A model generated the notes under the pieces. It saw only the letters and a list, made by a program, of their open reading frames with translations. It had not been told where the DNA came from and did not search any database. Of a stretch of 64,000 nt of DNA, positions 8,773-18,765 are shown piece after piece (position 1 is the stretch's first letter; each line of letters opens with the position of its first letter). The translations under genes and the position numbers were made by a program. The stretch is from the NCBI RefSeq assembly GCF_013030945.1, contig NZ_JABBXF010000058.1, positions 1 to 64,000 of the forward strand, read 5' to 3'. Origin of the DNA: Streptomyces morookaense. Its GTDB lineage: Bacteria; Actinomycetota; Actinomycetes; Streptomycetales; Streptomycetaceae.

Positions 8773-9762
8773 GTGCCCGAGCCGAACGAAGCAGGCGCTG
8801 CCCGGACGGAGCTCGTGGTGCTGGTGGGACTGCAGGCCTCGGGCAAGTCCACCTTCTACGCCCGGACGTTCGCCGGTACGCACGCCCTCGTCAGCAAGGA
8901 CCTCTTCCGCGGGGCCAGACACCGGCAGCGCCGCCAGATGCGGCTGGTCGACGAGGCATTGGCCCAGGGTGTGCCGGTGGTGGTCGACAACACCAACCCC
9001 TCGCCCGTCGAATGGGATCCGCTGGTCGCGGCAGCGCGCTCGCACGGCGTCCCGGTCGTCGCGTACTGGTTCCCGCCGGATCTGATCGGTTCACTGCTGC
9101 GCAACGCCGTGCGCGAGGGCCGGGCCAAGGTGCCCGAAGTCGGCCTCTGCGCAACCCTGAAGAGGCTGCGCCGGCCGCGGACGGCGGACGGCTTCGACGC
9201 GGTGCACGAGGTGCGGCTCGACGGGCACGGCGGATTCCTGGTGCGCCCGGCGGAGGAGCCGTCGCCTGAAGTCACGGGCCCCCGGCCGCGAGCGGTGGTG
9301 GTGTTCGATCTGGACGGCACGCTGGCCGACGTCCGGCACCGGCTGCATCTGGTACGGGCCCGCCCCCGCGACTGGGACGCCTTCTTCGCCGCCGCCCCCG
9401 CCGACCCGCCGCTGGCCGAGGGCGTCCGGCTCGCACTGGCCTGCGCCCGGCAGTGCCGCCTCGCGTACGTCACCGGCCGCCCGGAGAGCTGCCGGCGCGC
9501 GACGGAGGAGTGGCTGGCCCGGCAGGGCCTGCCCGCCGGCCCGCTGCTGATGCGCCGGGACGGCGACCGCAGGCCGGCCCGTACGGTCAAGCCCGAACTG
9601 CTGCGCTCGCTGGCGCAGGAGCAGTGCGTGACCGCCGTGGTGGACGACGACGAACAGGTCTGCGCCGCCTACGAGGCCGCGGGATTCCGGGTGTTGCACG
9701 CGCCGTGGATGGAGCCGCAGCCGCTCCTGGAGTACGTCCAGGAGCGCGAGGGCCGTACATGA
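8773..9762 (+). CDS. Bifunctional polynucleotide kinase/phosphatase-like protein (AAA kinase + HAD)
   Basis: A 329-residue fusion. The N-terminal P-loop kinase has GLQASGKST (residues 19-27) and a DNTNP motif as in T4 polynucleotide kinase-like proteins. The C-terminal half is a HAD phosphatase with FDLDGTLAD (nucleophile Asp179, acid Asp181), VTGRPE for motif II and VVDDDEQ for the acidic motif. T4 Pnkp has the same kinase-phosphatase order and repairs broken RNA ends by phosphorylating 5'-OH and removing 3'-phosphate. No RNA or DNA ligase gene lies nearby, so whether this protein acts on nucleic acid ends is unproven. GTG 8773 follows GGGAGCC. It diverges from the TNT gene with 188 nt between them. 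Confidence 0.82.
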   Translation: MPEPNEAGAARTELVVLVGLQASGKSTFYARTFAGTHALVSKDLFRGARHRQRRQMRLVDEALAQGVPVVVDNTNPSPVEWDPLVAAARSHGVPVVAYWFPPDLIGSLLRNAVREGRAKVPEVGLCATLKRLRRPRTADGFDAVHEVRLDGHGGFLVRPAEEPSPEVTGPRPRAVVVFDLDGTLADVRHRLHLVRARPRDWDAFFAAAPADPPLAEGVRLALACARQCRLAYVTGRPESCRRATEEWLARQGLPAGPLLMRRDGDRRPARTVKPELLRSLAQEQCVTAVVDDDEQVCAAYEAAGFRVLHAPWMEPQPLLEYVQEREGRT

Positions 9763-9780
9763 GGGCGCGTGCGGCCCGGC

Positions 9781-11160
9781 TCAGGGCCGTGCGGTCCCGA
9801 ACTCCCTGACGTCCGCCGGCGTGCGGTACGGCCGCCAGGGGGCGAGGCCCGGTCCGTTGGGCGAGCCGGTGGCGGCGAAGGCCGCGAGCGCGCCGCCGAA
9901 GGCGCGGGCCAGGGCGTGGTCGCCGGGGTCCACGGCGCCGAGCATCGGGGCGTCGGGGTAGGCGTCGAACGTGCCGTGGAGGAAGGGGAGTTCGGCGCAG
10001 TGCGTGGCTCCGAGCCCGAGCGGGTCGGGGGCCGGCCGCCGGGTGAAGCGGTAGACGTGGGCGGGGAGGCCCTGGCGGGCGCGGGCGGTGGCGATCGCGG
10101 TGACGCCGCGCTGGAAGACGCGGTCGCCTGCCCGGTCGGCGAGCCGGGTGGCCGGGGCGGCGGGGCCGAGCGCGTGGAAGGCGGTCATCTCGTCGCCGGT
10201 CGTGCCGAGCAGCAGGTCCTTGTCGTCGAGCGCGCCCGCGGCGACGGCCCGGCGCCAGGGGTGGGGGTGGCCGGGGCCGCCGAGCACCGGGTACATCACG
10301 GGGGCGATGCTGCCGGGGCGGGCCCGTTCGGCGGCCAGCCGGCGGTGGGCGGCGAGCAGGCGTTCGACGGGGAGTTCCCGCAGGGCCGGGCCGGGGTCCG
10401 TTCCGGTGATGCCGAGGAGGTGCAGATAATCGCGGGCGGTTGCGGCGGCCTCGGCCGGGTCCTGCGGCGGGAGGCCCCACGGGCCGCTCTGCGCGATCAC
10501 CCGCCGCACCAGGTCACGGGTCCGCGGGTCGATGGCGAGGGAGAAGGCCGAGTGGGCGCCGGCGGACTGGCCGCCGGCCGTCACCGCGTCGGGGTCGCCG
10601 CCGAAGCCCGCGATGTTCTCCCGGACCCAGCCGAGCACCGCGGCCTGGTCCTGGGAACCGAGGTTGCCCGCACCGATCTCGGGGAGGTACAGGTAACCGA
10701 GCGGGCCCAGGCGGTAGTTGGCGGTGACCACGACGATCCGCCCGAGCGCGGCGAGCCGTGCGCCGTCGTACCAGTCCCAGCCGCCGGAGCCGCTGCTGAA
10801 GCCGCCGCCGTGGAACCACACCAGCACCGGCAGTCCGGCTCCGCCGTGCAGCGCCCCGGCCGGGGTCCAGACGTTGAGGGTCAGGCAGCCGTCCTCGTCC
10901 CAGTCCGGCACGCGGGGCCCCATGACCGCCTCCAGGCGGGACGGGCCCTGCGGCGCGGACGGCCCGGCGTGGGCCGCGTCCCGGACGCCGCTCCAGCCCG
11001 GGTGCCGTGCCGGGGGCGCGAAGCGCAGCGCGCCGACCGGGGAGGCCGCGTACGGGATGCCCCGGAACGCCGCGACCCCGCCTTCCGCCGTTCCCCGCAC
11101 CCGGCCCCGGCCGGTCGCCACCACCGGCCGCTGCACACAGTCCTGTTCGTCCGACGTCAC
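9781..11160 (-). CDS. Type B carboxylesterase/lipase family protein
   Basis: A 459-residue alpha/beta hydrolase. FRGIPYA near the N-terminus, VWFHGGGF for the oxyanion hole, GGQSAGA (nucleophile Ser199; most relatives have GESAGA), GTTGDEM for the acidic residue and THCAELPF for the catalytic His are all in the expected order. There is no signal peptide, so it should act in the cytosol on ester substrates. The substrate cannot be read from sequence. GTG 11160 is preferred over the upstream start at 11232 because a GGAGAGGGAG tract precedes it and family proteins begin just before the RGTAEGGVAAF strand. It is converging on the kinase/phosphatase gene, with 18 nt between the two stops. Confidence 0.9.
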   Translation of the reverse strand: MTSDEQDCVQRPVVATGRGRVRGTAEGGVAAFRGIPYAASPVGALRFAPPARHPGWSGVRDAAHAGPSAPQGPSRLEAVMGPRVPDWDEDGCLTLNVWTPAGALHGGAGLPVLVWFHGGGFSSGSGGWDWYDGARLAALGRIVVVTANYRLGPLGYLYLPEIGAGNLGSQDQAAVLGWVRENIAGFGGDPDAVTAGGQSAGAHSAFSLAIDPRTRDLVRRVIAQSGPWGLPPQDPAEAAATARDYLHLLGITGTDPGPALRELPVERLLAAHRRLAAERARPGSIAPVMYPVLGGPGHPHPWRRAVAAGALDDKDLLLGTTGDEMTAFHALGPAAPATRLADRAGDRVFQRGVTAIATARARQGLPAHVYRFTRRPAPDPLGLGATHCAELPFLHGTFDAYPDAPMLGAVDPGDHALARAFGGALAAFAATGSPNGPGLAPWRPYRTPADVREFGTARP

Positions 11161-11324
11161 TTCCGGTCTCCCTCTCCTCGCCGTTTTCTCCGGACAGGCC
11201 CTGTCTACGCCCGGCATGCCGGGTGCGGCCAACCGCGGCGGGGAGCGGGGGAAAGTGTGTCACCGGCGGGGCCTGTTGTTGCGGATGTGTGCCAACCTGC
11301 TCCGCGAACCCGGCCTCGGAGGCG

Positions 11325-12050
11325 TCAGAGGGCGAGGGCCTCGGGGAGGGACAGTGCCCCGGTGTACAGGGCGCGGCCGACGACCGCGCCTGTCACCCCG
11401 TGCGGGGCGAGCGCGGCGACGGCCCGCAGGTCGTCGAGACCGCGGATGCCGCCGGCGGCGAGGACCGGCATGGCGGTGCGGGCGCAGACGTCCCGGAAGA
11501 GGGAGAGGTTGGGGCCCGTCAGCATGCCTTCCCTGCTGATGTCGGTGACCAGGCACCGCGCGCAGCCGGCCCCGTCCAGCCGGCCGATGACCGGCCACAG
11601 GTCGCCGACGTCCCCGGCTCCGCCGTCGGTTGCCACGCGGGGGCCCTGCGGTGTCGTACGGACCAGGGTGCTGACCCCGATGCGGTCGCCGTGCCGGGCG
11701 ACGGCCGCCGCGCACCAGTCCAGGTCGGTCAGTGCGGCGCTGCCCAGGTTCAGCCGGGCGCAGCCGGTGCGCAGGGCACGGCGCAGGGTGCCGTCGTCGG
11801 TCACGGAGCAGAACAGCGCCTGGACGCCGATGCGGAGGCTGCCGGCGATGCGCGTGACCGTGGCGAGGTCCGCCTCGTCGAGGTGGTCCGACACCGCGAC
11901 GAGGTGGACCCAGGACGCGCCCTGGCGCTGGAACTTCAGGGCCACGGCGAGCGGGTCCGTCTCCACCGCCTCCGGCACCACCTGGTCCTCGACCAGGTGG
12001 ACGACCTTTCCCCCGTCGATGTGGACCGACGGGAACACCGTCAACGACAA
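11325..12050 (-). CDS. Divergent PriA/HisA-family TIM barrel (catalytic Asp missing)
   Basis: TTG 12050 follows AAGGAGG at 5-nt spacing and gives 241 residues, the usual PriA/HisA length. Similarity to actinobacterial PriA (bifunctional HisA/TrpF) is clear through the barrel, for example ALRTGCARLNLGSAAL, VTDISREGMLTGPN and AVVGRALYTG. In PriA the N-terminal strand carries a catalytic Asp and a nearby Arg. Here the aligned residues are His10 and His18. The SGGIR phosphate-binding turn is replaced by LFCSV. The second catalytic Asp (DIS, about 170) remains. It is therefore unlikely to be the housekeeping His/Trp isomerase and more likely a paralogue with changed or lost activity. It diverges from the TetR gene with about 180 nt between. 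Confidence 0.75.
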   Translation of the reverse strand: MSLTVFPSVHIDGGKVVHLVEDQVVPEAVETDPLAVALKFQRQGASWVHLVAVSDHLDEADLATVTRIAGSLRIGVQALFCSVTDDGTLRRALRTGCARLNLGSAALTDLDWCAAAVARHGDRIGVSTLVRTTPQGPRVATDGGAGDVGDLWPVIGRLDGAGCARCLVTDISREGMLTGPNLSLFRDVCARTAMPVLAAGGIRGLDDLRAVAALAPHGVTGAVVGRALYTGALSLPEALAL

Positions 12051-12232
12051 GACCGCCTCCTTCGCCGCAGCCCCGGACCGGGTGAACAGCATGACCGCGG
12101 GGGCCGCGTCTGTACACCACGGCCGTGCACCACGGTGGCGGTCGCGCTCCCCCGCCGCGGCCGTCGGGACCGGAATCCCGGGTACGGTACGGGCGTACAG
12201 CACCGCTTTCCCGGACCACAGGAGCGCCCAGC

Positions 12233-12829
12233 ATGGCCGCCGACCAGCCCGCCCGGCGCCGCCGCGACCCCGCCCGGCGGATCGAGGAGATCGCCGCGGC
12301 CACGGAGCGGGTCATCGCCGCCCGCGGCATCGAGGGCCTGACCCACCGCGCGGTCGCCGAGGCGGCCGACGTGCCGCTCGGGGCGACCACCTACCACTTC
12401 GCCACCAAGGACGACCTCATCCAGGCCGCGCTGCAACGCGCCTACGACCGATACGCCGCCGCCCTCGAGGAATGGGCGGCCCAGCGGCCGCAGTTGACCG
12501 CGACCCAGCTGACCGTCCTGCTCACCGACACCCTCATGGGCTGCTTCGGTTCCCAGCGCGACCAGCAGGTCGTCCAGTTCGAGCTCTACCTCGCCGCCCT
12601 GCGGCGCCCCGCCCTGCGGCCGCTCGCGGACCGGTACGCCGAGACCACGGCCGGTCTCCTGCTGGCCTACGTCGACCCCGTCACCGCGCAGGCCGCCACG
12701 GCCGCGCTGCACGGCCTCACGCTGCGCGGGCTGGCCGGCACCCGGCTCCCCACGCGCGGCGAGGTCGAGGATGTCCTCGGGCGTATCCTCACCCCCAACC
12801 CCGCGCTCGTGGGGGCCACGACCGGCTGA
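12233..12829 (+). CDS. TetR/AcrR-family transcriptional regulator
   Basis: 198 residues. The N-terminal DNA-binding domain (about residues 14-60) shows the TetR pattern RGIEGLTHRAVAEAADVP followed by TTYHFATKDDL. The C-terminal helical domain is for ligand binding and dimerisation. ATG 12233 has AGGAG 8 nt upstream. It is the first gene of a tight operon with the PRD protein, YhfU, YhfT and phosphotriesterase-like genes, and diverges from the PriA paralogue, so it may control one or both sides. The ligand is unknown. Confidence 0.9.
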   Translation: MAADQPARRRRDPARRIEEIAAATERVIAARGIEGLTHRAVAEAADVPLGATTYHFATKDDLIQAALQRAYDRYAAALEEWAAQRPQLTATQLTVLLTDTLMGCFGSQRDQQVVQFELYLAALRRPALRPLADRYAETTAGLLLAYVDPVTAQAATAALHGLTLRGLAGTRLPTRGEVEDVLGRILTPNPALVGATTG

Positions 12830-12843
12830 CCGGAGGCGGGCAG

Positions 12844-13245
12844 GTGGACGAACGGCTGGCGCAGCGGGTCCGTATGTTCCGCGAGGGCGGCCATGTCCCG
12901 CTTCCCGTCGTGGAGTTCGTCGTGAAGGAGCTCCACGCGCTGGCGGCCGCGGGGCGGTGTGTCACGGAGGATACGGCCGGCATGCTGACGAGTCATCTGA
13001 TGATGGCGCTGACCCGCCTGGCCACCGGCCGGCCGGCCGGGCAGTGTGTCCCGGACGCGCAGGTGACGGCCGAGCTGAGGGCGTATCCCGAGGCCGTGTC
13101 CGAAGCGCGGGCCGTGGCGGCCCGCGCGCGTGCGGAGCTGGGGACGGCGCTGCCGGAGGCGGAGATCGGTTTTCTGGGGCTGCACCTGGCCGTTCTGGCA
13201 CAGCGCACCTGCGCGACGACGGCGGAGAGCGAGGGGAGCGTATGA
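12844..13245 (+). CDS. PRD-domain protein (YhfY-like)
   Basis: 133 residues beginning at GTG 12844, with GGAGG 7 nt upstream and only 14 nt after the TetR stop. The whole protein is one PTS regulation domain (PRD)-like helical bundle. It has the conserved MLTSHLMMALTRL and EIGFLGLHLAVL helices, where the His residues are the sites phosphorylated in BglG/LicR-type regulators. There is no RNA- or DNA-binding domain. A stand-alone PRD protein (YhfY) is also encoded with YhfU, YhfT and Php in enterobacterial yhf loci. Its stop overlaps the next start (ATGA), which supports translational coupling. How a PRD acts here is not known. Confidence 0.75.
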   Translation: MDERLAQRVRMFREGGHVPLPVVEFVVKELHALAAAGRCVTEDTAGMLTSHLMMALTRLATGRPAGQCVPDAQVTAELRAYPEAVSEARAVAARARAELGTALPEAEIGFLGLHLAVLAQRTCATTAESEGSV

Positions 13246-13622
13246 CGAGGATCCTCACCGGCGGCCTCGGCAGGACCGACGTCGCGCGCATCGTGCAGCA
13301 GCTCGGCCTGGACGGCATCGATGTCGCCGAGTCCGACGACATGGGCGCGGCCGTGGAGCTCCGCTCCGGGCGGGCCGACTGCTACCTCGGCACGTGCCAC
13401 ACCGGGGCCGGGGCCTCCCTGGGCGTGCTCGTGGGCGTGCTGGGCAGCGACGCCTGCCACACCTTCGGCCGCGCCGTTCCGCAGGAGAACCAGGTCGCGG
13501 CGCTGCTCGCCGCAGGCGTCAAGGTCTTCGGCTTCGCGGTCGACCGCATCGAGGCCGTGACGCCCGTCATCGTCCGCGCGGTGGCAGGTGCGCATGGGGC
13601 ACCGGGTTTGCGGGCACCGTAA
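13242..13622 (+). CDS. YhfU/DUF2620-family protein
   Basis: 126 residues. Matches the YhfU family: a small glycine-rich alpha/beta protein starting TRILTGGLGRTDVARIVQ, with a ligand-like segment TCHTGAGASLGVLVGVLG and a C-terminal GFAVDRIEAVTPVIVRAV. There is no signal peptide. The start codon overlaps the PRD gene stop by 4 nt. In Enterobacteria, YhfU is always found next to the YhfT membrane protein and is assumed to work with it. No biochemical role is established, so I assign none. Confidence 0.75.
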   Translation: MTRILTGGLGRTDVARIVQQLGLDGIDVAESDDMGAAVELRSGRADCYLGTCHTGAGASLGVLVGVLGSDACHTFGRAVPQENQVAALLAAGVKVFGFAVDRIEAVTPVIVRAVAGAHGAPGLRAP

Positions 13623-13724
13623 CGGCAGGCGCCACAACGGCCGTTGACGTCCTCTGGCGCATCGGGCGCCGCCCGTGCACCATGGCCTGGCTTCCTCAGG
13701 TCCCGTGCACCGGGAGGAGTCGGG

Positions 13725-15074
13725 TTGCAGCCGGACGGCATTGCCGGGGCCGCCGTCGCCGGTGGCCATCCGGGTTTCACGCTCGCGCAACGGCTGACGG
13801 TCATCGTGCTGTGTGCGCTGGCGGCCTGGGTCGCGCAGCGCGCAGCGGCCGTGTTCCACGACGGTGTGCGGCCGTTCCTGCTGGACTTCGTGCAGGGGCG
13901 GTCGACACGCAGGGCCACTGCCACGGTGTCGTTCGGGCTGTCGGCCGGTTTCGTCTTCGGCCTGGGTGCGCCGTTGGCGTTGTCCACGGGTGTGCTCAAT
14001 CCCTGGCTGGTGTTCCTGCCGACCGATGTTCTCGGCCTGGTGTCGCCGAGGCGGTGGCTCGCCGCCGCGCTGGGCGCGGCCTGGGGAGCGGTCGTGGTGT
14101 TCGGGGTCGGTGGCGCCGACTCGCTGGTGCACAAGCTGCCGGTGGACTTCGTCACGGCCATGCAGCAGATGGCGACGCCGATCCTCCATCTGTTCGCGCT
14201 GTTCCCGGTGCTCGCCGTCGCCCGGCAGTTCGGCCGGCTGAGCGGCGCCCTGTGCGGCGTACTCGAACTGGCGCTGACGGTCATGTCGTTGAAGCTGTGG
14301 CCGAAGATCTTTCCCGGGTCGATCGCGATGGCGGCCGGTGTGCTCGTCCTCGTCGGCCTCGCCCTGCACCGGGACACGGGGCGGCGCGGGACCGCTGATA
14401 CGGGACCGGGCCGGCCGGCGGGCGCGGAGGAGGATCCGACGGCCGGTCTGTTCCGGGCCGGTGCCCTCCGGCTGCGTTCGCACCTGCCCCTGCTCATGCT
14501 GCTCGGCGCGGGTGTGTGCCTGCTGTGCCAGGCACACGTCTTCGGCGGCGGCGAGGCCTCCGGCTTCCTGATCGCGAAGGGCGACCACGGCGGCGCCGCC
14601 CAGGTCGACTTCTACCGTGCCCTCGGCTTCATCCCGTTGATCGCGACGACCGCGCTGGCATCGGGCGCGTACGGCGTCGCGGGGTTCACCCTCGTCTACC
14701 CGGTCGGCTACCTGCTGCCCGGCCCGTGGCTCGCCCTGGCGGCGGGCGCCCTGCTGTTCGCCGCCGAGGTGATGCTCCTGTCCTGGGCCGGCCGGGCCCT
14801 CGGCGGGCTGCCGTCGGTGCGCGACGCCTCGGGGCAGCTGCGCAATGCGATCACGGAGACCTTGCACCTGGCCGTTCTCCTCGGCTCGCTGGCGGCGGCG
14901 AACGCGATGGGCGGCGGTCCGGGGATTCTGATCGTCGGCGGACTGTACCTGTTCAACGAGGCGACGGGCCGGCCGGTGACGCGGGTGGCGGCGGCCCCGG
15001 CCGCGGTGGTCGCCGGAGGGGTGCTCCTCAACGTGCTGTACTGGATGCACCTGTTCACCCCGGTGGCCCGGTGA
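13725..15074 (+). CDS. YhfT-family membrane transport protein
   Basis: TTG 13725 after GGGAGGAG gives a 449-residue polytopic protein with about 11-12 hydrophobic segments, close to the 434 residues of E. coli YhfT. The alternative upstream start at 13644 has no ribosome site. A cytoplasmic, charged loop near residues 215-245 (RDTGRRG region) splits the protein into two halves. The family is annotated as a putative transporter of unknown substrate. Its neighbours YhfU (102 nt upstream) and the phosphotriesterase-like enzyme (GTGA overlap downstream) suggest import and hydrolysis of one compound, which is inference only. Confidence 0.75.
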   Translation: MQPDGIAGAAVAGGHPGFTLAQRLTVIVLCALAAWVAQRAAAVFHDGVRPFLLDFVQGRSTRRATATVSFGLSAGFVFGLGAPLALSTGVLNPWLVFLPTDVLGLVSPRRWLAAALGAAWGAVVVFGVGGADSLVHKLPVDFVTAMQQMATPILHLFALFPVLAVARQFGRLSGALCGVLELALTVMSLKLWPKIFPGSIAMAAGVLVLVGLALHRDTGRRGTADTGPGRPAGAEEDPTAGLFRAGALRLRSHLPLLMLLGAGVCLLCQAHVFGGGEASGFLIAKGDHGGAAQVDFYRALGFIPLIATTALASGAYGVAGFTLVYPVGYLLPGPWLALAAGALLFAAEVMLLSWAGRALGGLPSVRDASGQLRNAITETLHLAVLLGSLAAANAMGGGPGILIVGGLYLFNEATGRPVTRVAAAPAAVVAGGVLLNVLYWMHLFTPVAR

Positions 15075-16020
15075 TTCCCGGTGCTGCGGGGACGATCCGG
15101 ACCGTCTCCGGACCGCTGTGCCCGTCCGCCGTCCGGGGACCGGTCCTCGCCCACGAGCACCTGGCCCTCGACCTGCGCCGCCCCGGCCGTCCCGCGGCCT
15201 TTCTCGACGGGCGGCACGAAGTCGCGATCGTGGCCGAACTCGCCACGCTCCGGGAGCAGTTCGGCCTGTCCCTGGTCGTCGAGCAGACGTGCCGGGGCAT
15301 GGGGCGGGACGTGGCCGCTCTGGCCCGGGTCTCCGCCGCCTCGGGGGTGGCGGTGGTGGCGGGCACCGGCTGGTACTGCGCGCCGTTCCATCCTCCCGAC
15401 GTGCGTCGGGCCGACGTCGGCCGGCTCGTCGAGATCCTGACCCGTGACGTGGTCGACGGCATCGGACCGGCGAGGATCCGGCCCGGGCTCATCGGCGAGG
15501 CCGGCAGCCACGGCGACCGGCCCGGCGCGCCGGAACGCCGGACGCTGACCGCCGCCGCCCGCACCGCCGTTCGCACCGGGCTCCCCGTGGCCACGCACAC
15601 CCGCCTCGGCCGCGGCGGCCTCGCGCAGCTCGCCCTGCTGACCGCCCAGGGCCTGGCACCCCACCGCATCGCCATCGGGCACCAGGACCTGCTCGACGAC
15701 CCCGCCGTGCACCGCCGGATCGCCGCCGAGGGCGCGTACGTCTCCTTCGACACCGTCGGCAAGACGGCCTACCAGGACGATGCGGCCCGGCTGCGGCTCC
15801 TGCTCGCTCTGCTCGATGCGGGGCATGCCGACCGGATCCTGCTCTCCTGCGACATCTCGCGCCACACGTACCTGGCCGGTCAAGGGGGCCAGAGTTACGG
15901 GTACTTGTTCCGCACGTTCCTGCCGCGGGTCCGGGCCGCGGGAGTGAGCGGCGACGTCGTCGACCTGATGACGCGCCGCAATCCCCTGCGGTTTCTGGCA
16001 GGCCCCGGCCTCCCGGGCGG

Positions 16021-16048
<28 letters not shown>
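15071..16048 (+). CDS. Phosphotriesterase-family metal hydrolase (Php/YhfV-like)
   Basis: 325-residue amidohydrolase-fold TIM barrel. Metal-binding residues are visible: LAHEHL (His28, His30), LIGEAGSHG with Glu where true phosphotriesterases carry a carboxylated Lys, ATHTR (His), IGHQD (His) and SCDISR (Asp). The Glu form is typical of the Php (phosphotriesterase homology protein) branch, which is not known to hydrolyse organophosphate triesters; lactone or phospho-ester substrates are possible. The start overlaps the YhfT stop by 4 nt. It is the last gene of the yhf-like operon and overlaps the convergent ABC-F gene by 28 nt. Confidence 0.83.
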
Positions 16049-17625
<1,577 letters not shown>

Positions 17626-17770
17626 GGGATGACACTCCGAGAAAGCAAGAGGACACACTTCTGGCGTGGAAGCGGGTCCTCGGCTAGGAAACTCGGGGCG
17701 TAGACATGCGACCACCGTAACGGGAGCCCCTCGGACAGTGCATCTGTATTTTTCCGGCGGGCGTCGGATG

Positions 17771-18562
17771 TCAGGTGTCAGGCGTTCCTGGGCGCCACCG
17801 GCACGGCACCCCCGCCAGCCCGGCGCCGCGGGCCAGGACGGCGCGCAGCATGGCCGGGGTGAGCCTGCCGGTGAAGGTGTTGCGCCGGCTCGGGTGGTAG
17901 CAGCCCAGCAGGTGGAGTTCCCGGCCCGGTTCGGTATGACGCAGCGTCACCTCGGCGCCGTGGCCGAACACCGGCTGCGGGCGCGGCAGTTCCCAGCCCG
18001 CGTCGCGGAGCACCGGCAGCAGGGCCTGCCAGCCGAAGCCGCCGAGCACCACCACGGCCCGCAATGCGGGCTGCAGCAGGGTCAGTTCGCGGGCGAGCCA
18101 GGGGCGGCAGGTGTCGCGTTCGGCGGGGGTGGGGCGGTTCTCGGGCGGTGCGCAGTGCACCGGGGCCGTGATGCGGACGCCGTGCAGCTCCAGTCCGTCC
18201 CCGCGGTGCACGGACGTGGGCCGGGAGGCAAGGCCGACGGCGTGCAGGGCGGCGTAGAGGACATCGCCGGCTGGGTCGCCGGTGAACATCCGGCCGGTGC
18301 GGTTGGCGCCGTGGGCGGCGGGGGCGAGTCCGACGAGCGCGAGGGGCGCGTCCGGCGGGCCGAAGCCGGGCACCGGACGGGCCCAGTAGTCCCAGTCCCG
18401 GTACGCCCTGCGCCTGACGCGCGCGGCCTCCTCGCGCCACGCGACCAGCCGTGGGCAGGCCCGGCATGTGGTGACGGCCGTGTCGAGGAGGCCGAGGCCG
18501 TCCAGCCGGGCGGCGGTGGCCGCGGGGAAGTCCGGTTCCTCCGGGCCTGTTGCGCTGCTCAT
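17771..18562 (-). CDS. Uracil-DNA glycosylase, family 5 (UdgB-type)
   Basis: 263 residues. Motif GLAPAAHGANRTGRMFTGD is the family-5 active-site loop (no Asp/Asn nucleophile as in UNG), and CYHPSRRNTFTGRLT is the second signature. Four cysteines, starting with CRACPRL and including HCAPPENRPTP and the CRPW segment, match the 4Fe-4S cluster ligands. The enzyme removes uracil, and often hypoxanthine and other deaminated bases, from DNA to start base excision repair. This is a common protein in high-GC actinobacteria. ATG 18562 has AGGGGGACG directly upstream. It shares a 203-nt divergent region with the CDF transporter. Confidence 0.92.
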   Translation of the reverse strand: MSSATGPEEPDFPAATAARLDGLGLLDTAVTTCRACPRLVAWREEAARVRRRAYRDWDYWARPVPGFGPPDAPLALVGLAPAAHGANRTGRMFTGDPAGDVLYAALHAVGLASRPTSVHRGDGLELHGVRITAPVHCAPPENRPTPAERDTCRPWLARELTLLQPALRAVVVLGGFGWQALLPVLRDAGWELPRPQPVFGHGAEVTLRHTEPGRELHLLGCYHPSRRNTFTGRLTPAMLRAVLARGAGLAGVPCRWRPGTPDT

Positions 18563-18688
18563 CGTCCGTCCCCCTGGCGGGCTCGCGGGTCGGCGTGGAA
18601 GTCATCGCAGCGACGATCGTACGCGGTGCGCGCGCCGCGCAGGCGGCCACCGCGTCGAGCGCCTGCCGCAGGCCCGACCGCACCGCTC

Positions 18689-18705
18689 CTGCAACTGCGT
18701 TGCAG
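18689..18705. promoter_or_regulatory. Perfect inverted repeat between udg and CDF genes
   Basis: CTGCAAC-TGC-GTTGCAG, a 7-bp perfect inverted repeat with a 3-nt centre, sits about 60 nt before the CDF start in the divergent region. Size and position fit the operator of a dimeric regulator. No regulator gene is adjacent, and the sequence is not one of the Zur or Fur boxes I know. Confidence 0.45.
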
Positions 18706-18765
18706 CTGGTCAGCCGCCGTATGACGGTGGTAGCCGCAATCGAATCCGTGTGCCACGGTGGCCTC

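Noticed and set aside
9769..13245. 1158-codon plus-strand frame
   Set aside because: Only its last 133 codons (from 12844) are a real gene (PRD protein). The rest is antisense to the esterase and PriA paralogue or out of frame with TetR.
17626..17770. Attenuator leader peptide before the ABC-F gene
   Set aside because: The 145-nt leader could hold one, but no short ORF with ribosome site plus paired hairpins was convincing.
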